DNA from: Haliotis asinina
Taxonomy: Eukaryota > Mollusca > Gastropoda > Lepetellida > Haliotidae
DNA: 64,000 bases
Direction: 5' to 3'
NCBI RefSeq assembly: GCF_037392515.1
Contig: NC_090280.1
Coordinates: 17,176,001-17,240,000, forward strand
Under the pieces are notes generated by a model, which saw only the letters and a program-made list of their open reading frames with translations, made no database searches and had not been told where the DNA came from. The first letter of the stretch is position 1. Each line of letters opens with the position of its first letter. Of this stretch, positions 11,701 through 22,924 are shown piece after piece. Position numbers and translations under genes: made by a program.

Positions 11701-14700
11701 TGTGATTGCTTGCGGCAACCTGATTATTATTACCTTGGATAACCCAGGCTGCCTGTTAGGCATTAGAAGGTTATACTTACAAGACCTTATCCAACCCGGT
11801 ACCCGTTTTTTGAGCAAAAAACTCACTTGACTAAGGTGAGACCACATGTATCACATGTGCTTTGTTTGTGTGGGCTGAAGTCCAGAAACTCTCACGAGTC
11901 AAGCTGCCAAACATAGTCACCCATCCAAGGAGTGTCCAAGCTCAGCGCTACATAACTTCAACTGATTTGTGATCTAAGCTCTTTAAACAAGATCACAAGC
12001 CACCACATATTACAGGCTGACAAGAAGATTTTATAACAATAGGTGACCAAGTACTTCTCAGTTAGTCATACTTGATCACTCAGTTCAGGAAATGTCATCA
12101 TATCCTGGAAGCATGGATTGCTGTTCACACCATCATTCATTGGATTGTCTTATCCAGATTCTTTAATTATAGACCACCTGCACATGTCTTGAATGTTACT
12201 GTGTCCGACCTTAAATAGTAAACTTTATGTTTTCACAGTGGTGGGGGAAAGCATGATATACAGTATATGTTAGCTCAGTTAACAGAAGAACTAATGCACA
12301 CACACTGTCTTGTGCAGGAACGAGAAGACAAGGGTGATGAAGAGGAGACTCAGGCTAACATCATCTCCAAATGGAAGGCAGGTCCAGTCACCGCCATCCA
12401 CCTCCGCACAGAGGAAGACGAGGAGGAAGAGGAGACAACTCAGACTGGGGAGGTCAGCGCTGAGGGAGAGCAGACAGCAGGGGAGACACAAGGTGTGTAC
12501 AGATTCCATCTCATTTTCTCAGTCATGTCATCTTCTGAAGTCCTCTTCTCACTCCTTACAATCATATGTGAATTACAAAGACTGATATCTCCTAGGGGTT
12601 CACAACACTAAAACAGACTCACTACGTGCACAAATATAGTCACAACTACCTGCTGAAACTTGTCAGTAATTTCTAGTGTTACTGTTTGGACTTTTACTCC
12701 TTGATTGAAAGATGTTAAGAATTAAAATATGTTAACTCCCAATATTACTTCATCATGAATTTACTGTAGCTAAAGGTCTATGATTGGTCTATCAAAGTGT
12801 TACATGTACTGTACATTACAGATAATTGGAAGCTAAGTTTCTAGTGACTTATATAATGGAACTATACAGTATGTTACATATTTCTTTTTTGATTGTCACA
12901 GTAGTGTCTATTCTCTTCTACAGTTTGCCTTGATTGGCACTTGTTCAGTTTATGAATAATTGTTAGTGGAAGTAGTGCAATAGTGAGGTAGTGACGGGAA
13001 AGTCTTGTTTTGTTAGTGTTATCTGACTATACTTTGTAAAACTTGAAGTTGCAACGTACTGTAATTAAATGTATATATGCTCAGTTTTGTTCAAGTGAAT
13101 CTGATTGTAGAGAATATGTACATACCAGGGGTGTGATGTCTTGAGGATTTAGATATTCATTTTGAAAACATATGTCAGTGGATGATCTCCCTTTATACTC
13201 TGAGGCAAATGCAAAAAGTAATGGCAGGAGTGTTTTAACCTGTTACATGTTTTACTGACAATTTTACTGAGAGAAACAGTGAAAGATTTGTTTCTTCATC
13301 ATGCTGTCCTTGGAGAAACTTTAAAGACCTTTTATTACATGCATGAAAGGTTATGACAAGCACACCATCTAAGATCTAGGAAAATATCAGTAGCTTTATC
13401 AAAACTTGAATCCTGTGGCACTGGGATTTTGAATTGAACAATTGTTCTGAATATGCTGCAGGCATGAGTACAGATGTTAGGTTCTGAGGTGGTCAAGACA
13501 GCCCTGCATGCCACAATTTTTCATCCTTCATTTCCAACACAGTTGATCATTCTCATCTCCCAATTTATTCTTCCCAACTGCATACATGACCATCTGTTAA
13601 AACACTGTTGTGTTTCTTCACAGATTTGTAATACTAATAGAAAGGTATGGTATATGTTGTGCATGTTGTTCAGCTATTGTATTTTGTATATAATTTTTGA
13701 AACATTTCTTTTCCGTTTTAGTTCTTACGTATCATATTTCCAAAACACATGAGTAGTTTAAATCTGTACAGATGACTCTGCTATTCCCCAATTAGTTCCT
13801 TTGGGGTAAGTCAGCTTTGAACTATGTTTGGTTTAATGACTTCATGTGAGCTTGATATGTGAGGTAATCAAGATAAATAGATGTACAAAGATTTAAATTT
13901 TAAAAATTGGGTACGGAGGTGGGATAAGGTGGTAATATAATGTTAACTTTCTAGTGCTTCGAAGGCAGTCAGGGTTGTATGATCCAAAGGGAGTTGAAAA
14001 TGGAAATATATTGCACACTGACTCTTACAACAGGGTATTAATGTAAGGCTTGGAGTTTGCTTCAAGAGGTGAATTTAGAGCATATAAATATGTATACCAG
14101 TCAGTTCACGTCCTGACCATGTTATAACTTGTTACTGCTTGACAAGTATTAGATGAGCCAGTGCTGTCAACGCATTTGTGACAAGCAGACGGGGCAAGCA
14201 ATCTGGGCAAATACATTGGTTGCTACAGGTAGATTTGCAATTAAATACGTGCAATACATGCTGAGATCATGACACGATTCGCACAACTTTTCAATACTTA
14301 GATGACAACCTGTTTCCCTCTTGTTTCAAATGGAATGTTGTGGAGGATGTTCCCAGATTAGGGTCATTTGTCAGGTTGTGGCACATCAAATACTTGTCAA
14401 GCAGTAGACGTAAGAACATTATTCATCATTCAGTTATTGTTGGAATGTTGTTTATGGTTTAAGTGTTGTTTTATAAAAAAATATGTGGATATTGGAGTAA
14501 GTGATTCTGTGCCCTTCCCATCCCGATGCCTTTACTGTTTGTTCATCCAGTGGATGGATCTGTTCTCAGTGTAAGTTCAAGCACTTGTTTGATTATCGTC
14601 TGTATCGTATGTACAAGCTTGGCAACCTTTTCCAGTGTGTCAGTTATTCCAAACTGCACTGAAATACTGTACATTTATCAGCTGAATCATGAGACATGCA

Positions 14701-15223
14701 ATATTCAATTGTAAATTATGATTAATGAAGAGCTTAATTTTCTTCCTGATGCCCTATGGCCTCTAATATGAGGAATATTTTTTCTGTCTCAATTTTGGTA
14801 TTATTTATTTCTTGGTTGTTGTTCTGCTTTAACAGCTTGCTGGATTCGCGACTTTTTAAAATGTACCGGTCCAGCTCACTCCATCACTGAGCACATGCTT
14901 TTTCAGCAAAAGAAATGGTTTTGGCGCACAATGTACCTGATACAACACATTTTAGGTGACTCAAACCCCATAAGTATATTCATTCCACTTTTTTAGGTGA
15001 GGGTGAGCAGGCTGAGGCAGCTGTTGAGCAGACAGGCGAGACTCCAAGGGAGACAACTCCAGGGGGGGAACAAACTACGGACCAGGAAAAAACTGAGGAA
15101 CCAACAACAGGGGGGGAACAGAGTGAAACACAAGAAGAGGGAACAGCTGAGGAAACAGAAGGGGAACAGCAGGCAGAGGGGGAACAGGCTGAGACTACTG
15201 AAGATGCAGAGGCAGCTGACTGA
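8721..15223 (+). CDS. RSPH1: Radial spoke head protein 1 (MORN repeats)
   Basis: Seven coding exons: 8721-8774, 9514-9638, 10015-10109, 10557-10783, 11453-11524, 12318-12492 and 14997-15223 (stop TGA 15221-15223). The lengths add to 975 nt, so 324 aa with all phases closing; the human protein is about 309 aa from memory. It opens [18 protein letters not shown], very like the human start MSDLGSEELEEE. MORN repeats follow from about residue 19 to 170 ([74 protein letters not shown]), then the diagnostic [15 protein letters not shown]. The C-terminal 130 residues are acidic, rich in Glu, Thr and Gln, and poorly conserved. RSPH1 is part of the radial spoke head of 9+2 motile cilia and sperm flagella, linking the spokes to the central pair. 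A broken partial copy lies at 22.9-25.9 kb. Confidence 0.95.
9177..9262 (+). repeat. Degenerate telomere-like TTAGGG stretch in RSPH1 intron 1
   Basis: Imperfect repeats of ggttag / ggtaag / gggttagag. The homologous intron of the broken copy (23358-23436) has purer gggttaggg units, so the tract is older than the duplication. Confidence 0.7.
12493..14996 (+). other. Long RSPH1 intron 6, no other gene seen
   Basis: About 2.5 kb between the sixth and seventh coding exons. I see no second gene here. The part from about 14050 to the 3' splice site has a diverged homologue at about 24335-25030 in the broken RSPH1 copy. Confidence 0.6.
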
Positions 15224-15705
15224 ACTCCTTAAGAACACTTATGAACAATTTTTCAAAATGGGGGAACGGGTATGAGAGAATTTTGGCTGAAAATGCCACA
15301 GGAATAATTTCATTACACAATAATATTAATTTATCAAAAGCAATTTTTGACAGGCATTATAAGCTGAAATAGTAGGAAAGGATGGTTTCATTTTCTGTTC
15401 ACTTTTAAGTTTACAAGTTTGATTTTTGTTTTTTCATAAAAGTGATATTCTTTAACATAACACGGTGCATATGTTGGATTCCTCAGGATTATATCAGTAT
15501 TTCAGTGGTCTACAGTTTAGGTCAGAGTTGTCTTCCTTCACAAAATGCCCTTCTTCAGTCTGTGCTAAATCGTATTTATGATGCATCTCTCCCCTCGCAG
15601 GCTGCAGGTTTGCCAGCATCATTGAACCCAAAGGGTTAGGTGTACCTGCATGCTGGCATTGTATATTATATTCATTATTATTCACGTGACATAGTGTTCA
15701 TAACT

Positions 15706-15711
15706 AATAAA
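15706..15711 (+). terminator. RSPH1 polyadenylation signal AATAAA
   Basis: The context is 'ctaataaaccttg', about 480 bp after the stop codon and followed by T/G-rich sequence. The same signal and flank are kept in the duplicate near 25860, which marks this as the transcribed 3' end of the ancestral gene. Confidence 0.75.
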
Positions 15712-15800
15712 CCTTGTTTGAGAAATATATGTCCATTGTTCTTATTTTAGTAGTTAACTGACTGACCATGTATGACCATTCACAGAACATTAAAGGTGTA

Positions 15801-16055
15801 AGGACCTGTGAAGGAGTTAGAATGATCTTCAGTAACCCATGCTAGTAGTAAGAGGTGACTTATGGGATCGAGTGGTCAGGTTCGTTGACTGAATTGATTG
15901 ACACATTCCATCATATCCCAGTTGCATAAATCGATCCTCGGGCTCTTGGTCACTGGATTGTCTGATCCAGACTCCACTTACACATCGTCACCATACAGCT
16001 GGAATATTGTGGAGTGCTGTGTAAACGCAAATCCGCTCACTTAATCACTCACACA
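15801..16055 (-). repeat. Abalone-type SINE, near full length, minus orientation
   Basis: It starts at the 'acctgtgaaggagttag' end, passes 'gatcgagtggtcaggttcg', 'cactggattgtctgatccag' and 'gctggaatattgtggagtgc', and ends in TCACT repeats. It sits just after the RSPH1 3' end. Confidence 0.75.
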
Positions 16056-17493
16056 ATGTTTAAGAATACAGCGAGGCTCCATTGGAATACATCCTGTAGT
16101 ATGGGTATGCTATGATTTGTATGGTGACACAGTGCTTTACTTGATAGATTCAGGTGCGTTCTCTCCCTTTGAGTGGGTGACTCCACAAGCTTGAATTATT
16201 TGTTTCAAATTTCTGACAACACAAATGGGATATCGTTGGGGAGAAAAATGAAAGGGCACTATGCACATTCTGCTATTTATACCAATCAAGAAGTAGTTTC
16301 TGGTATTATTCAGATGTTTTTAATTCAACATATCTTGTAAATGAAGTCTTATGTATTGCAGTGTTGTGCTGTGAGCCTTGTATCGCAATGCAACACAGTT
16401 CCAAGTCAATATTTATATTGATTTAGATTATACTAAATAACAGTAACTTCCCCGACTGCGTATTTTATAAATAGAGGATAGTAAATGATCTTCCGTGTAA
16501 TACCATATTTCTTAGTCAAGTTAATAATTTGGTATCAAACGAGCGAAACCGAGTGTGATGCTATATCTGTCATTAGTTTAATAGTATTCTGTTTATTACT
16601 CTCCAACACAAATTGACAGAAACTGCGGCTACGCTGCCTACAGTGTGATGGTTCTCAGCTTTCCGCGAGTCAAACAATGGTTAGTACCATTGCGACAGAA
16701 GCATTTAGCACTGTGACATCAAGACTGAATCATTATGACGGCATACGCCTAGCGTTGTTACCCTGGTATAATATTGCCGTAAAAGTATTACACTGCAGTC
16801 TTTTCCACGGGCGAGTAATAATAGAGGATATTATATGAGTGCCCATGTCATACTATGTTTACCACACAAGTGACTAAATGTTGATATTTCCCGAGCGAGA
16901 GTAGGGGATATACTAACATTTAGCCACGAGTGTCGTACACATAGTATATCATGGGCACGAATATAATATTCTGTTTACTACCGAAGTCGTTTAATTGAGG
17001 AAAATAAACCCAAATGTACGTTCAACACGGGCTGGCTACCCGCCATCGTCGCATGGAGAACGCATAGTCGCAGAAGAACCGTGATGTCATGGCATTGTTC
17101 ATGACGTCACGTTACCATGACAGAGGGGTGTTTTGCCCTAGGGCATCGTATGAAAAATATGAACCCCGAAATGTTTGCCCTCGAAGGTAATATTACTGGA
17201 CGTCGCCCCGCTGAGGTGAACGTCCCATGGTACAATGCAACTAAGTCAAATCTAAAGTAATGGGTCACAAATATAATATCAGCTCACCAAAGTCTTAGTT
17301 TTCAGTGAGAGTGAGAAACAGTTCTACTAAACATCACGGAGCAAGCGGTCTGTGTTGCATGTAGGTAGATACACATAATCTGAGGAAGAGGAAGACAGAT
17401 GTAGATTGGCCTCCTGTGTAAGTCGGTGTGTGTTTCGTCAACACAACAACCAGCCATGTAGTACGTACACAGTCACTGATTCTTGAGTATTCT
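16056..17493. other. Gene-free spacer with fold-back elements
   Basis: No exon seen. The dominant structure is the palindromic repeat at 16821-16978, with a related and more decayed block at about 16440-16610 and its flank continuing to about 17170; part of that flank recurs inverted near 42.2 kb. Confidence 0.5.
16821..16978. repeat. Large fold-back (MITE-like) element, copy 1
   Basis: The two halves are near reverse complements: 'ggatattatatgagtgcccat' style sequence on the left matches the reverse complement of 'atgggcacgaatataatatt' on the right, meeting near 16900. The outer flank 'aggaaaataaacccaaatgt' (about 16999-17018) recurs in reverse near 42310, next to another copy of the palindrome at about 42335-42510. 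No coding capacity; it looks like a non-autonomous DNA element. Confidence 0.7.
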
Positions 17494-17495
17494 TA

Positions 17496-18785
17496 CGAGG
17501 GTTGGCTGAAAAGTTCTCAGCCTGAGTGGTTTTTCCCCACCAGGTAGAGACAGGTGTTTGCCACCAATGAGGACAATCATTTAGTGAATCATAGACACAA
17601 GAACTACAAACGTACTAATAGTTTTATCTCAACTACAGCTCTTTTGGTAAACCTACCCTCTGAAATCATCAGAAATGGACAAAACTGAATACAGGGCAGT
17701 CATCAAGTACTTGCAAAAGAAAGGGATGTCCCCAACACAGATACATACTGACATGGTCTCCACTCTAGGGGATGATGCTCCTTCATTTTCCACAGTAAAG
17801 AAGTGGGCTGCAGAATTTAAGTGTGGCAGACAAAGCCTTGATGATGACCCACGCTCAGGAAGGCCTTCAACAGCAACCACTCCAGAAAACATCACGCGAG
17901 TGCTCGATATGTTAATGGATGATCGACGATTGACTACTCGACATATTGCTAGTGTAGTGGGCATCTCTCATGAGAGGGTTGAGCATATTATCACCAACGA
18001 ATTAGGAATGACTAAAGTTTCTGCTCAAGACCAAAGCTCTTGACAGCAGAACAGAAACGTGTCAGGTTCCAGACGTCCCTTGACAATTTGCGTCGTTTTG
18101 AAGCAGATCCCGATGATTTTGTGGCACGATTTGTAACCATGGATGAGACCTGGATACATCACTTTCAACCAGAAACAAAACTACAGTCAAAAAAGTGGAA
18201 GCATCCTGATTCACCAGCTCCGAAAAAAACCAAGTCTGTTCCTTCAGCTGGAAAGGTGATGGCATCAGTCTTTTGGGATTCCAGGGGTATTCTGCTCATT
18301 GATTATCTTGAAAACGGTCAAACTATCAACGGCAGATACTATGCTGATCTACTGAACCAGTTGCGAGAAGTAATCAAAGCCAAACGACGAGGGATGATCG
18401 CTAAAGGTGTCCTCTTCCACCAAGACAATGCGCCTGTTCACAAATCGGTGGTGGCCATGTCAACAATCCGCGATTGTGGCTTTGAACTCATTGACCATCC
18501 TCCTTATTCACCTGATTTGGCTCCTTCTGACTTCCACCTGTTCCCCCAAATGAAAAAGGAACTGGCCGGTCGAAATTTTGCAAGTAATGATGACGTCATT
18601 TCCCCTGTGACTGATTTTTTTAGGGTAGCTGAAGAAGATTTCTTCCTGACCGGGATTCGGGCCTTGCAGCATCGCTGGCAAAAGTGTGTGAACTTGGAAG
18701 GGGACTATGTAGAAAAATAAAATACAAACGTGGACTTGGTAACCTTTTTTCACAGTGAGGCTTAGAACTTTTCAGCCAACCCTCG
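17496..18785 (+). mobile_element. Mariner element (DD34D), near complete
   Basis: It is 1290 bp with inverted terminal repeats of about 28 bp: both ends read cgagggttggctgaaaagtt inward and then agree except for one base. It is flanked by the TA duplication expected of the Tc1/mariner superfamily (17494-17495 and 18786-18787). It carries one transposase reading frame on the plus strand, broken once. The intact termini and nearly intact gene point to a young copy. Confidence 0.93.
17675..18720 (+). pseudogene. Mariner transposase, one frameshift
   Basis: The N-terminal part (17675 to about 18035) has the paired helix-turn-helix DNA-binding region, with FSTVKKWAAEFKCGRQSLDD, DDPRSGRPSTATT and the second helix-turn-helix ISHERVEHIITNELGM. 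The reading frame then shifts near 18025-18045, where the linker motif (usually WVPRxL) is damaged by a small deletion. It resumes as LTAEQKRVRF and runs to the stop at 18718-18720. The catalytic core keeps all three aspartates: VTMDETWIHHF, HQDNAPVH and YSPDLAPSDFHLF, with 34 residues between the second and third, hence DD34D. The protein would be about 345 residues, normal for mariner. As it stands the gene would not give a full transposase. Confidence 0.92.
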
Positions 18786-18787
18786 TA

Positions 18788-20329
18788 TGAAGTGTGGAAC
18801 CTTCGGGATCGGCCTCTTGTTTACCAGTCAAAACTCACCAAAGGGAGGTAACTATTACCGTGATACGAAATGTGACCCATAATAACTATCACTCAAATCT
18901 CTAAACACTGTGACCCAACAACAAACATCACCCAAATAATAACAATACAAATTACAGAAATACACTTTCTTTACAGTATTAATTGATAAAAACATTATTA
19001 CACTTCATTTTTCATATCTTGCCCCATATCGTCCCGAGATCGCCCCATATCTGACGGAGGCCGCCTGAAGTGTAATAATCTCTACTTATCTCATCTTTAG
19101 GAGGTGTGTGGTCCTGTGAATAGAATGCAGATCACACATCAGTTGGAACGATGGAGAAGAGTCAATGGATGGGTGCGTGTGCGACATCTTGACTCTTGAG
19201 AGTCTCATGTGACCCAGGTGGTGGCGTGTCTTCAAAATTGTGTTCACCCAGAAGAATATGATTACCCGGTGAAATAGGTTGTGGGACTATTAACCTACTA
19301 GCGCCACCCCCTGGGCTTCACACATTGCACCAGTTGTCAAACCCGTGTCCTCGGCATCACCAGCAAATGCTTTAACCACTTGGGTACCCCACCGCCCCCA
19401 ACATAAAAGTCAGAATACGAAAAGCAGAACAAAATATTTTTGTTTGTAGAGGATGTCATAGAAAATTTCAATTACAAAATTATTTGGAATAGGTTTCTAC
19501 AGTCTAAGACACTGATGTTTTGCCAGAAAGCAAGTTTATCTCAAGTTTAGAATCAATTAAACAATGTATTTAATGGCTCTCAGTATATGTGTAATGAAAC
19601 GGATTTGAATTAAATTGTATTTAAATGTAATGATAATGAATATGTATCGTACTGCATTTATAGAAATCTCTTTCCGACCGAGGACAGAATAGAGTACATT
19701 ATTAATTCGCTATTGCTGCATAATATTCTTGTCCTATGATGTCGACCGGTCGGTATTTTAAGCACAATTTGTTCATAGATCGATCGTATTCGGTGAAGTG
19801 TGTTCATGCAAAGAGGTAGAATCGATAAATGCGTTTTGTTATACTGCATATTTATATTCTAACCTTTGGTAGGAATATGACGGTGGGACAGCCTGGCAGA
19901 TAAGGCGTTCATTCACTACGCCGAAGATCTGGGTCCGATTCCCCACATGGGTACAATGGATGTGGAAATTTCAGGTGTCCTCCACTGTGATATGATAACG
20001 GCTGGAATATCGCTGAAAGGAGCGTAAAGTATACTCAGTCATTATTTGGTAGGAGTCAGGAATCACTGTGAATTTAGCCTATTGGCGTCCCTTTCCCGTA
20101 TCGGACCGTGATTGTTGAACGCTCTGTTTGTCATCTTCTGGCCGGCTCAGGATATTAAAACACTATATACCGCAGGGTCGCCGATGTGAATTAAAGTCAG
20201 TGATCATGATTTAGCTTGTTAACAATAAGCGAGCACCTGTACATTTTGTTGCCGTGGAGGCGATCACGTGACGATGTACACTGTTAAGGCTGAAGATAGA
20301 CTTCGTCGAGCGAAGGGTTGACATGAATA
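18788..20329. other. Gene-free spacer with a small fold-back and a tRNA-derived SINE
   Basis: No exon seen. A short inverted-repeat unit with 14-bp perfect arms (attattacacttca at 18994-19007, its reverse complement at 19066-19079) looks like a tiny MITE. A tRNA-derived SINE occupies about 19873-20043. The promoter of the small secreted-protein gene should lie just before 20330, but I see no certain element. Confidence 0.5.
19873..20043 (+). repeat. tRNA-derived SINE, full-length forward copy
   Basis: Head with an A-box-like 'agcctggcagataaggcg' and a B-box-like 'gggtccgattcccc', the body 'acatgggtacaatgg' to 'gctggaatatcgctgaaag', and the tail 'gcgtaaagtatactcagtc'. This is the most complete forward copy of the family. 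Confidence 0.75.
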
Positions 20330-21323
20330 ATGGATTTACGAGTGTTTTTAGGAATTGTTTGTGTTCTCTCTGTGAAGTTCACATCCTCCGAGGCCAGATG
20401 GGTTGAAGGGGATTTACAGTCAAATAACGTAAGTTATTCAAGGTCATATTTCAGAGCGAAAGCCCCACCTGTTCACAAGTTGATCGATGCATAGGATATG
20501 TCCCTATCTTCTTAAAGTAGTATAGGAAGTGTGAGTGAGTGAGTTGAGTTTTACGTCGCACTCAGCAGTATTACAGCTATATTGCGGCGGCCTATAAATA
20601 GAGATGACAGATGACATGTGTCAACCAAGTCAGCGAGCCTGAACACCCGATCCTGTTAGTCGCCTCTTACGAGAAGCATAGTCGCCTTTTATGGCAAGCT
20701 TGGAATGTTGAAGGCCTATTCTACCCAGTATCTTGACGGGTCAGATTAATAGTACTTCTTGCAGTAGATATTATATGTAGAGACTGGCATCACAAGTATT
20801 TGATGGTGGGATTGAAAGTATATGTACATATATTTGGGATTACACTTTCTCTGTAAAGTATGCTGGTGTTTGTCTATGAGGGTGTGGATTCGAGGGACGG
20901 ATGTGACACAGCCCAGAGAAAGCAACAGAATCTGTACTTTATTCGACCAATTTCTAAATGATATTGTGCATGCGTTTTGGGACTGACGATTTTGAGTGTG
21001 GACATTTTTTTGTAAAGTCTTAATACAAACAAAATCAATAATGATAATAAAAAATGTGCATGCTTGTATTTAAATAACTAGGTTGCAGTGACTTACCGCA
21101 ATGACTCAAATGTATTATAGAGCGTTATATAAATAGTCCTTGTCTTAGAAAACAAAGGGTTTTATTGCAGATCAACTCACTTGCATCACTGCGAGGTGGC
21201 AGTGATGCTAAAACTCCTATGCCGGACTCCTATGCCGGCCCTCATGACAAACCACCTAATGAGCCAGTACAGTGGAACAGGCCAGAAACCCAAGATGGCC
21301 TTCACCGGCAAGCCGATTTATAG
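20330..21323 (+). CDS. Small secreted protein, two exons, unrecognised
   Basis: Exon 1 (20330-20428, 99 nt) starts at an ATG with A at -3 and G at +4 and encodes MDLRVFLGIVCVLSVKFTSS then EARWVEGDLQSNN, ending exactly at a strong donor (AAC then gtaagt). Exon 2 (21171-21323) follows a T-rich acceptor (ttttattgcag) in phase 0, encodes 50 residues and ends with TAG at 21321-21323. The product is 83 aa: a basic N-terminus, a hydrophobic core of about 13 residues, a likely cleavage after SSEA, and a hydrophilic mature chain of about 61 residues without cysteine or dibasic sites, rich in Pro, Asp, Asn and Gly (SLRGGSDAKTPMPDSYAGP). I recognise no family. A SINE lies in its intron and another in or after its 3' UTR. 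It could be the 5' end of a longer spliced gene, or a chance open frame, but signal peptide, Kozak context, donor, acceptor and phase all agree. Confidence 0.55.
20529..20752 (+). repeat. Abalone-type SINE, best forward copy
   Basis: It begins gtgagtgagtgagttgag, then 'gtcgcactcagcagtattac', 'gacatgtgtcaaccaagtca', 'cgatcctgttagtcgcctct', 'cttttatggcaagcttgg', and ends near 'cttgacgggtcag'. This full order serves as the reference for the other copies in the window. A short internal segment seems missing (the part matching 'gatcactggattgtctgg'). Confidence 0.8.
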
Positions 21324-21394
21324 GGACTGTTCTCTATTCGCCTACATTCTTAAAACAACACTTCATGGTCTGTTGACCACAAATTACGAAATGT

Positions 21395-21612
21395 CTTCAC
21401 AACAATCCATGCTTGCCACAAAAGGCGACTATGCTTGTCGGAAGAGGCAACCAACGGAATCGGGTGACCAGGCTCGCTGATTTGGTTGACAGATGTCATC
21501 AGTTCCCAATTGAGCAGATGGATGTTCATGCTCTTGATCACTGGATTGTCTGGTCTAGACTCGATTATTTACAGAATGCCACCATATTGTTTGAATATTG
21601 CATTATCGATTA
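21395..21612 (-). repeat. Abalone-type SINE, minus orientation
   Basis: It reads 'aatccatgcttgccac', 'ccaggctcgctgatttgg', 'tgatcactggattgtctgg' and 'gaatattgcatta' on the plus strand, which is the reverse of the 20529 copy. It lies 70 bp after the stop of the small secreted-protein gene, so it may be in that gene's 3' UTR. Confidence 0.75.
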
Positions 21613-22039
21613 ATCATGTGTCTGGTTTATCATTCCAAATCGTATCACTTTTACATAAATACACACACGATTTTTTAAAATAATATACAATATGAGATAT
21701 TTATTTGTATTATATGGCGACGAGAGCACGGTACAGAACTCGGTCAGGAGCACCGTCATAGTAGGACTTGGGGCTGTTGGGGCGAGATAAGTTTATATAA
21801 GTTTATTTGATCATGATTTGGATGAGTAAAAATTATGCCAACACTACAAATTATATATAAATAATAATAATATGTTTCATAATATGCTAAAGTGATAGGT
21901 GATAGGACATTTTTATAAAATGAATGAAGTACATATTTTGGTTCCTGGAAATATGTTATTCCACCACCTTAGCTCCAGGCAGAGGGAATAGTAAGTATGA
22001 GTTTTCAGTGACTCGGTGCTGGGGAGCCGCGATTAGCAA

Positions 22040-22720
22040 ACTGTCATTTTCAGTATTTTTGAGAAATTTAGAACTAATTTGTATGATTTGGCATATGTGT
22101 CCACGATGTTTTTAAAACGTGGGGAAAATGTTTCACGAAACATGTTCTTGCACAACATTTCTGCAAAGTTTTATATAAAAACATTTCATTTGTATATGGT
22201 GAAATAGTTGCATCCATGTTACAGCACGATATTTTTCAATACCGTTGTGAAAATATTTCAAAAACATGTTCAGTATTCTTGAGAGATATAAACACTATTT
22301 GTATGATATGGCATGGGATTCATCATTAAGCTGCTAATGTGATGAACATTTTCATCAGGCCACATTATTATATGATTTAAAAGACTGTCATAAATTAACA
22401 GGTCGGGACTGGCGAATTTTAGTAGCCACGGTCTTCCAGGCCTGTGGCTATTTCACACACTGTATGATATGGCATAAATGTGTCCACAATGTTTTTAAGA
22501 CGTGATGACAAAGTTTCATTAAAAATATTCTCGCATAACATTTCTGCGGCGTTTTACAATCATTTCTCTAATATGTTGTGAACTAGTATTTTTCAGTATT
22601 GTTCAGAGCTGTAGATGGTATTTGCATGATATCTCATAAATGTGTCCACGATGCTTCTGAAATGTGATTTCTATATTTCTTAAAGATGTTCGCGCACAAC
22701 ATTCTGCAACAGTGTAATAA
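22040..22720 (+). repeat. Degenerate repeated module, three copies
   Basis: A module beginning 'tatgatttggcatatgtgtc', passing 'cgatgtttttaaaacgtg' and ending 'acaacatttctgcaaag' appears near 22080, 22463 and 22623, with many differences and unequal spacing (about 385 and 160 bp). The surrounding region 21700-22920 is AT-rich, holds no exon that I can support, and has many 'aaaatgttt/aaacattt' words. Confidence 0.55.
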
Positions 22721-22924
22721 CATTGCAATGACATGTTATGAAATAATTTCAGCATTTCAAACGTTGTAGCATGATGTTTTTGAATAAATTGTTGAAAACA
22801 TTTCACTTACATTGTAATTTTTTGGGAAACATTTTCATAACGTTCCAGAAACATTTTGACAAAAATGTTTTTAAAAAGCTTTTTTGAAACCTTATGAAAA
22901 TGTTCCCAAAAGCTGTGTGTTACA

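Noticed and set aside
14993-15275. Basic or hydrophobic 80-90 residue frames over the last RSPH1 exon
   Set aside because: Alternate frames of a GA-rich exon; the acidic frame joins exon 6 in phase and ends RSPH1.
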